Shown here: positions 5,960-10,553 of the stretch, in pieces | Layout: each line of letters begins with the position of its first letter | Position numbering within the stretch: the stretch's first letter is position 1 | DNA from: Acidobacteriota bacterium | GTDB taxonomy: Bacteria > Acidobacteriota > Terriglobia > Acidiferrales > UBA7541 | NCBI GenBank assembly: GCA_003161495.1 | Contig: PMOP01000124.1 | Location: 1-10,553 of the forward strand | Reading direction: 5' to 3' | Length of the DNA stretch: 10,553 bases | Translations under genes and position numbers: made by a program | Notes under the pieces: model-generated | What the model was told of the DNA's origin: nothing | Seen by the model: the letters and a program-made list of their open reading frames with translations, nothing else | Database searches by the model: none

Positions 5960-6004
5960 CTTAAACTCCTCGAGTCTTTGCAAAATGCAGGCGTGTGCAT
6001 TCCT

Positions 6005-6033
6005 TGATTCTTATTCCGGTGATTCTTATTCCG
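6005..6033. repeat. Two direct copies of a 14-bp sequence (period 15)
   Basis: TGATTCTTATTCCG occurs at 6005-6018 and again at 6020-6033, separated by one base, in the 100-bp gap between the DUF6152 gene and copy B. Two tandem sites of this spacing could be a regulator-binding pair or a replication-slippage duplication. There are too few copies for CRISPR. Confidence 0.6.
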
Positions 6034-6059
6034 TTCCGGCGCTCTCGGCGCAATCAGCG

Positions 6060-6446
6060 TTAGAACGCTTTTGCTGTGGTCATTTCCTTGCCGTCCGGAA
6101 ACACAACCTTTTGCAGAAACGTGATCTTCGCCCCGACTTTGTTTGGATTCACGAACAGTGTGACCTGGTCCCCCGGCTTCAGGGTATCCCTGCTCCACCC
6201 AACTCGGTTGAGCATGGCCGGATTCGTGGTTTCGGCGACCCAATGTTCGACGTTTCCCTTGTCATCCGTGACATCGTAATAAACCTGCGTATGCGGGTTG
6301 CTGTACTCGAATTTTGTCACCGTCGCTTTCATGGGAACCGTTTTCGACATGTCGTAAGCTGAATTTCCATGGTGTGCGAACGTCGGGGCGGAAATGCCAA
6401 CAAAACAGAGAATCAAGGCGAAAAGAATCCCGAGCTTGGACTTCAT
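6060..6446 (-). CDS. DUF6152 family small periplasmic protein
   Basis: This 128-residue protein has a typical signal peptide (residues 1-24, ending ISAPTFA) directly followed by His-His-Gly, the hallmark start of mature DUF6152 proteins. Other family features are the KATVTKFEYSNPHTQVYYDV strand pair with its NPH motif, the segment WVAETTNPAMLNRVGW, DTLKPGDQVTLFVNP and the closing VVFPDGKEM. The fold is probably a small OB-like beta barrel. The two N-terminal His and the His in NPH could bind metal, but this is a guess. ATG 6446 has GAGG 6 bases upstream; the earlier in-frame start at 6479 adds a region before the signal peptide and was rejected. It is the first gene of the minus-strand cluster and faces the receptor gene across the divergent region. 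Function is not established for the family. Confidence 0.85.
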   Translation of the reverse strand: MKSKLGILFALILCFVGISAPTFAHHGNSAYDMSKTVPMKATVTKFEYSNPHTQVYYDVTDDKGNVEHWVAETTNPAMLNRVGWSRDTLKPGDQVTLFVNPNKVGAKITFLQKVVFPDGKEMTTAKAF

Positions 6447-6984
6447 GCCACACCTCACGAACGAAAGTACCAGGCTCACCGGAGCCCAGCTCCTGCCGAT
6501 AAGTCACTGCATGGCGGAATTTTGCCTGAAGTTAGGAAACCACAAGGGGCAAGTCGTGTCAAATAATTTTGCCTGTTCGCCGCGCGACCATAAGTGCAAC
6601 TAAAGGAAACATTTCACGCGCCGCAAGCTTTTTCCATCCCCCCTTTTTTTCACTAGTGCGAACTCCATATTGTATGCAAGAACATTAACCTTGACACCGC
6701 TTCGGTGGCAATGCTATACGATCAGCATCTTTAGGGGTGCAAATTTCATTTCACGGTCATTTCGGTTGTCAAACTGTATCAGGAACAAAACAGAGGATTA
6801 ATTGGACTCTCTTCAGGAATCCTGAGGGTTATCAGCCAAAAACCATTGTTGCCCCGATTGGGCGACCCGAACACCTTTGTTCAATGAATAAAAATATGTC
6901 TTACCGACATGTCTGATTTTGCATGCAGTTCAGTGAATCCAGTTAATTTCTAAATCCTTGAACTTATTTTTTAGGGGGCCGAAT
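6447..6984. other. Divergent intergenic region (538 bp) with leader of the receptor gene
   Basis: No convincing gene lies here; short reading frames have no RBS or family resemblance. It holds the plus-strand promoter at 6691-6720 and a leader of about 258 nt to the receptor start. The leader contains small hairpins: a 7-bp stem at 6811-6827 with an AAT loop, and ATGTC-ttacc-GACAT at 6896-6910. No known riboswitch was recognised. A C-run followed by a T-run lies at about 6638-6650. On the minus strand a TTGACA at 6562-6557 might serve the DUF6152 cluster, but no good -10 follows at the right distance, so that promoter is not called. Confidence 0.6.
6691..6720 (+). promoter_or_regulatory. Predicted strong promoter of the TonB-dependent receptor gene
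   Basis: TTGACA (6691-6696, full consensus) and TATACG (6715-6720) are separated by 18 bp. TG at 6712-6713 gives an extended -10. The spacer contains the inverted repeat CACCG-ctt-CGGTG (6695-6707), partly overlapping the -35, which could be a repressor site. The start would be near 6727, about 258 nt before the receptor ATG. Confidence 0.6.
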
Positions 6985-9900
6985 ATGTTTCGACAAGACT
7001 GTAAATGGATGTGTTTTGGTGTTTTTCTCCTGGCGGCGCTGGTGGCAATTCCTGTTGTCGCGCAATTACCTACGGGAACAATTTTGGGCGTGGTCAGCGA
7101 TAGTTCGGGCGCTTCCGTCCCCAATACGCACGTGATCATCACCAATATCGATACGGGCGCGGTGCGAACCGCGACTACGGGTGAAGCCGGCGATTACCGC
7201 GCTCTGGAGCTTCCTGTAGGGCATTACGAGGTGAGAGCGGAGCACCCGGGTTTCAAAAAGGCGACACACACCGGGATTACCCTGGAAGTGACGCAACAAG
7301 CGGTGATCGACATCACTCTCGAAGTTGGTAACACCGAGCAGGAAGTGACCGTGAGCGGGGATGCGCCGGTCGTCAATACCCAGGACGCTACGCTCGGCGG
7401 CTTGGTGACGGAAACCGCCATCAAGAATCTGCCGCTGAACGGCCGGAACTACGTTGACCTGAGCTTGTTACAACCCGGCGTCACCAGAGACAAAAACATT
7501 GGAGACAGCACGACCGGCGGCGGGGGCGGATTCGGGACCACGTTCAGCGTCAATGGCGCCCCGGACCGATCGAATAATTTCACGCTCGACGGAGCGGTCC
7601 TGCAGAATCAGTTTGGCCGCAACCCCAGTTCTGAGGGCGATACCACTCTGGGCGTGGAAGGGATCAAGGAATATAAAGTCATCACCACCAACTTCCAGGC
7701 AGAGTATGGATTGACCATGGGCAGCCAGATGGTGATGGTGAGCTCGGGCGGAACGAACCAGTTCCACGGCGATGTTTTCTATTTCATGCGCAACGCCGCT
7801 CTGGATGCCAAGAATTTCTTCGATAATCCCAACGCGCCCATTCCACAGTTTCAGAGGAACAATTTCGGAGGTTCGTTCGGCGGGCCGATCAAGAAAGACA
7901 AGACTTTTTTGTTTGTGGTCTATGAGGGATTGCGGCAAAACGAGGGCATCACGGAAACACTGAACGTCCCTTCCCCAGGTTGCCGTGTTCCAGGCGGCAC
8001 GCTTATTACAGTAGCGGAATGTCCGGAACTCTCCGGACCGGTAACGATGGATCCGGGAATTGCGCCATTCGTCGCGTTGTATCCTATGCCCAATTTGCCT
8101 TCCCCAGGCGCAGGCCAGCCTCCCCAGTACGGATATGCGAGCACCAGCACTGCCGCCGAGAGCTTCGGTCAAATCCGTGTGGATCACAATTTCTCCGCAT
8201 CGGATTCCTTCTTTTCCCGCTACACAATCGATAATGACCATCTTGATAGCGCACCGTCACAGAATGCGCCTTACTTCAGATCGGGTACGGACCAGCGCAA
8301 CCAGTACATCACTTTGTCTGAAAGCCATATTTTCTCTCCGATCCTGCTGAACACCGCGCGGTTCTCTTTCAGCAGAACCAAATTCTCCTCGGCCGGTATT
8401 CTTCAGGGCTTGCCCGACAATGGCCAGGGTCCTTCGATTATCACGGGCGATCCCACTGGCGAAATCCAGGTTGCCGGCTATGCCCAATTGGGCCCCGCCG
8501 AGCCGCTTTCCTACGGCACCCAGAACATCTACACCCTGAGTGACGATGTCAATTTCACGATCGGAAAGCACTCTTTCAAATTCGGCACGCTGCTCAATCG
8601 CTGGAACGAGGGAACGCAAGCCGCTAACTCCCACAATGGTTTTCTTTCCTTCCCCAGCCCCGACCAATTTTTTGCCAGCACACCCAGCCTGGTCGAATTC
8701 GAGCCACTCACGGCCAACGAAAACCGCGATTACATCTACAACACCCTTGGGTTCTACGCTCAGGATGATTGGAGAATGACTTCGCACGTGACTTGGAATT
8801 TGGGCCTTCGCTACGAATTCATGACCACTCCCTATGAATTGAGCGGGAGATCGTCGAGGCTCGTGAATGACCTGACCGACGCCTTCACGAATGGGCCGAC
8901 CCTGAAGAACAACTCTTTGCATGACTTCAGTCCTCGCATCGGCGTCGCCTGGGATGTGTTTGGAAACGGAAGGACCGCATTACGTGCCGGCTTCGGCATG
9001 TACTACGACGTCGGAAATATCGGGACCACGTTGAAGCAAGATTCGATCGGTAATCCGCCCTTCGCTGGTTTGACCGATATTTTCAGCGCCGGCACTACGC
9101 AAGTTACTGTGCCCCTGACGGCGGCTGTTTTGAATACGCAATCGAACATCACTCCACAGTTCGTGGACTACAACAGCAAGAGCCCCTACATGATTCAGTA
9201 CAACCTGAGCATTCAGCAGCAGTTGCCCTGGGGCATCGGCCTTGGATTGGCCTATGTCGGCGACCGCGGCGTCCACCTGTTTACGGTCAGAGACTCAAAC
9301 CCGATTGCCCCAACCTCGACCGGGCCTTGCGGAGATCCCGCAAGCCGCTGCGTCAACGGTTCAGTTCCGTTCTGGGATACCGGGTCCCCCAACTACCACC
9401 CCATCAACCCGAATATGCCCAGTACGATTAACATCGCCACAAATGCGGATTCCAATTACAACGGCCTGCAAGTGGTTGTGAACAAGCGCGTGAGCCGCGG
9501 GCTGGAGTTCCAGGTAGCCTATACCTACAGCAAAGTGATGGATGATACGCAGGGGCAGGCGAACGTCGCGGATTGTTTCACTTCATTTGGCCTACAGGGG
9601 ACCTATCCATTGGATCAACATATCGATAGAGGCCCAGCTTGCTTCGACTCCACGAATAATCTCGAGGCCAGCGTGGTGTATCATTTTCCAACCGTTAGCT
9701 CCAGCAACGGGTTTCTTTCCACGGCGGCGAATGGCTGGTGGGTCAGCAGTATCGTAAGCAAGCAGAGCGGCTATCCAGTCACGCCGCTGGTGTTCGTCAA
9801 TCGCTCGAATTCTGGCGTCTTGCAAGGGCAGAGCGATGAGGTTGTCGAAAACACTCCGGCCTTGATCGCGGAATACTGGCATCCAACCCTTTGTACATCG

Positions 9901-10371
9901 CAACCAGGCCAGCCGGCAACAGGATCCAATCCATGCCCCTACGTCCCGATTCCCTTCAACGCGAGCACGGTCGTAACCGGGAATCTAAATCAATATTTCA
10001 ACCCTTATATGTTCTCGATGGCTCCCGAACTTCCTAGCCCCGAAGGAGGAGGGAACACCGTCGGTCAACTCGGCAATGCTGGACGCAACATCCTGCGCGG
10101 GCCAGGGGCGAGTGATTGGAATTTCTCGCTTGTGAAAGACACCAAAGTGAAATTCCTTGGAGAAGGCGGCTCGGTGCAGTTTCGCGCCGAATTTTTTAAT
10201 GTCCTGAACCATCCCACTTTCAAGTTTGGATTCCTGGCGCCCATTTTGTTTGTGGGCCTTCCCAGCGACGCTGGCCCGTTCTCGGAAATGCCGAGGGCAA
10301 CCAACTCACAGATCACAACCACCGATGGCAATTCGCGGCAAATCCAGTTTGCCATCAAGATTTTGTTCTGA
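6985..10371 (+). CDS. Oar-like TonB-dependent receptor with carboxypeptidase-regulatory-like N-terminal domain
   Basis: This 1128-residue outer-membrane protein has a signal peptide (residues 1-26, cleaved near VVA/QLP), a carboxypeptidase-regulatory-like Ig-type domain at about 29-113 (GTILGVVSDSSGASVPNTHV to QQAVIDITLEV), and then a plug domain at about 115-260 with LPLNGRNYVDLSLLQPGV (149-166), FSVNGAPDRSNNFTLDG and the SSGGTNQFHGDVFYFMRN segment. A long beta-barrel follows, ending in Phe (IQFAIKILF), as expected for BAM-inserted barrels. This architecture is the large Oar-like receptor type that is highly expanded in Acidobacteriota, thought to import oligomers or other bulky ligands using TonB energy; the ligand here is unknown. 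No SusD-like partner is present. ATG 6985 has AGGGGG (6973-6978) 6 bases upstream; a TTG at 6958 was rejected. It is transcribed divergently from the DUF6152 cluster and is complete, with no frameshift. Confidence 0.93.
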   Translation: MFRQDCKWMCFGVFLLAALVAIPVVAQLPTGTILGVVSDSSGASVPNTHVIITNIDTGAVRTATTGEAGDYRALELPVGHYEVRAEHPGFKKATHTGITLEVTQQAVIDITLEVGNTEQEVTVSGDAPVVNTQDATLGGLVTETAIKNLPLNGRNYVDLSLLQPGVTRDKNIGDSTTGGGGGFGTTFSVNGAPDRSNNFTLDGAVLQNQFGRNPSSEGDTTLGVEGIKEYKVITTNFQAEYGLTMGSQMVMVSSGGTNQFHGDVFYFMRNAALDAKNFFDNPNAPIPQFQRNNFGGSFGGPIKKDKTFLFVVYEGLRQNEGITETLNVPSPGCRVPGGTLITVAECPELSGPVTMDPGIAPFVALYPMPNLPSPGAGQPPQYGYASTSTAAESFGQIRVDHNFSASDSFFSRYTIDNDHLDSAPSQNAPYFRSGTDQRNQYITLSESHIFSPILLNTARFSFSRTKFSSAGILQGLPDNGQGPSIITGDPTGEIQVAGYAQLGPAEPLSYGTQNIYTLSDDVNFTIGKHSFKFGTLLNRWNEGTQAANSHNGFLSFPSPDQFFASTPSLVEFEPLTANENRDYIYNTLGFYAQDDWRMTSHVTWNLGLRYEFMTTPYELSGRSSRLVNDLTDAFTNGPTLKNNSLHDFSPRIGVAWDVFGNGRTALRAGFGMYYDVGNIGTTLKQDSIGNPPFAGLTDIFSAGTTQVTVPLTAAVLNTQSNITPQFVDYNSKSPYMIQYNLSIQQQLPWGIGLGLAYVGDRGVHLFTVRDSNPIAPTSTGPCGDPASRCVNGSVPFWDTGSPNYHPINPNMPSTINIATNADSNYNGLQVVVNKRVSRGLEFQVAYTYSKVMDDTQGQANVADCFTSFGLQGTYPLDQHIDRGPACFDSTNNLEASVVYHFPTVSSSNGFLSTAANGWWVSSIVSKQSGYPVTPLVFVNRSNSGVLQGQSDEVVENTPALIAEYWHPTLCTSQPGQPATGSNPCPYVPIPFNASTVVTGNLNQYFNPYMFSMAPELPSPEGGGNTVGQLGNAGRNILRGPGASDWNFSLVKDTKVKFLGEGGSVQFRAEFFNVLNHPTFKFGFLAPILFVGLPSDAGPFSEMPRATNSQITTTDGNSRQIQFAIKILF

Positions 10372-10384
10372 GGAATCAGCAACT

Positions 10385-10443
10385 AAAGGGCTTCGCGTGT
10401 GACGGGGCACAGCTCAACGTCCTGTGACGCGAAGCCCTTTGTT
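10385..10443 (+). terminator. Long hairpin, probable terminator between receptor gene and convergent tRNA
   Basis: AAAGGGCTTCGCGT (10385-10398) and ACGCGAAGCCCTTT (10427-10440) form a perfect 14-bp stem. The interior can add CACAG (10408-10412) paired with CTGTG (10422-10426). A short TTTGTTT follows. It begins 13 bp after the receptor stop and ends on the same A/T-edged stem in both directions, so it may stop transcription from both sides. The T-tract is weak. Confidence 0.7.
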
Positions 10444-10521
10444 TAAATTCACGGTCAAGTCCGATATCACTTTTCAAGCTTTTAAAGAAACCTATGGCAT
10501 AACGGCATTTCGAGGAATTGT

Positions 10522-10553
10522 TGGTGGGCCCGCCAGGATTTGAACCTGGGACC
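10522..10553 (-). tRNA. tRNA 3' portion (T-arm, acceptor 3' strand and encoded CCA); isotype not visible
   Basis: On the minus strand, the end of the window reads as the 3' end of a tRNA. It shows the T-arm CCAGG-TTCAAAT-CCTGG (10549-10533), the acceptor 3' strand CGGGCCC (10532-10526), discriminator A and encoded CCA (10524-10522). The 5' acceptor strand should be GGGCCCG. The anticodon and D-arm lie outside the window. A GGG-starting tRNA such as Lys is possible but unproven. Confidence 0.9.

Noticed and set aside
6005..6033. Possible CRISPR fragment
   Set aside because: Only two copies separated by one base, with no spacers and no cas genes.
6727..6984. Cobalamin or other riboswitch in the receptor leader
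   Set aside because: No conserved core of a known class could be recognised by eye; only small stems are present.
7468..8922. Long antisense reading frames (257 and 221 codons) on the minus strand inside the receptor gene
   Set aside because: They lie opposite clear receptor coding sequence, have no RBS and no recognisable domain; they reflect codon bias on the coding strand.
10522..10553. Assigning the tRNA as tRNA-Lys
   Set aside because: Only the T-arm and acceptor 3' strand are visible. The anticodon is outside the window, so the isotype cannot be stated.

Overview
The window looks like a piece of an Acidobacteriota chromosome (Solibacter/Bryobacter-like or a relative). The basis is protein style: a very large Oar-like TonB-dependent receptor with an N-terminal carboxypeptidase-regulatory domain, secreted proteins with the GHWxGDTFVVETxGFND motif, a DUF6152 protein and duplicated secreted di-haem cytochromes c. 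This combination is typical of Acidobacteriota, but no rRNA or other phylogenetic marker is present, so the assignment is inference.

Layout. (1) 1-393, plus: C-terminal part of an intradiol (catechol/hydroxyquinol-type) ring-cleavage dioxygenase, cut by the window edge. (2) 452-1108, plus: a sigma70-like promoter, a perfect 28-bp terminator palindrome about 40 nt further on, and an SRPBCC-fold protein whose RBS directly follows the terminator's T-tract. (3) 1327-2298, plus: a secreted di-haem cytochrome c. (4) 2305-2839, minus: a toxin-first BrnT/CopG-type antitoxin pair whose promoter -10 lies in a 14-bp palindrome. (5) 2893-6446, minus: a co-directional cluster, in transcription order DUF6152 protein, two tandem GHWxGDT paralogues, and a second di-haem cytochrome related to the first. 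(6) 6447-6984: a 538-bp divergent intergenic region with a strong plus-strand promoter and a long leader. (7) 6985-10371, plus: the TonB-dependent receptor. (8) A long hairpin, then the 3' end of a minus-strand tRNA at the window edge.

How it may work together (inference). Nearly everything except the SRPBCC protein, the toxin-antitoxin pair and the dioxygenase carries an export signal. The receptor would import a ligand across the outer membrane. The GHWxGDT proteins, DUF6152 protein and two cytochromes would act in the periplasm, possibly in an oxidative step on a substrate delivered through the receptor. The ring-cleavage dioxygenase hints at aromatic compounds, but it lies in a separate transcription unit and the link is weak.

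The most unusual points are: the promoter-terminator-RBS arrangement before the SRPBCC gene; two inverted arrays of a 9-bp GGAAG-type repeat that enclose the start region of one GHWxGDT gene and could hide its Shine-Dalgarno; the inverted cytochrome paralogues flanking a toxin-antitoxin module; and the uncharacterised DUF6152/GHWxGDT/cytochrome/receptor group.
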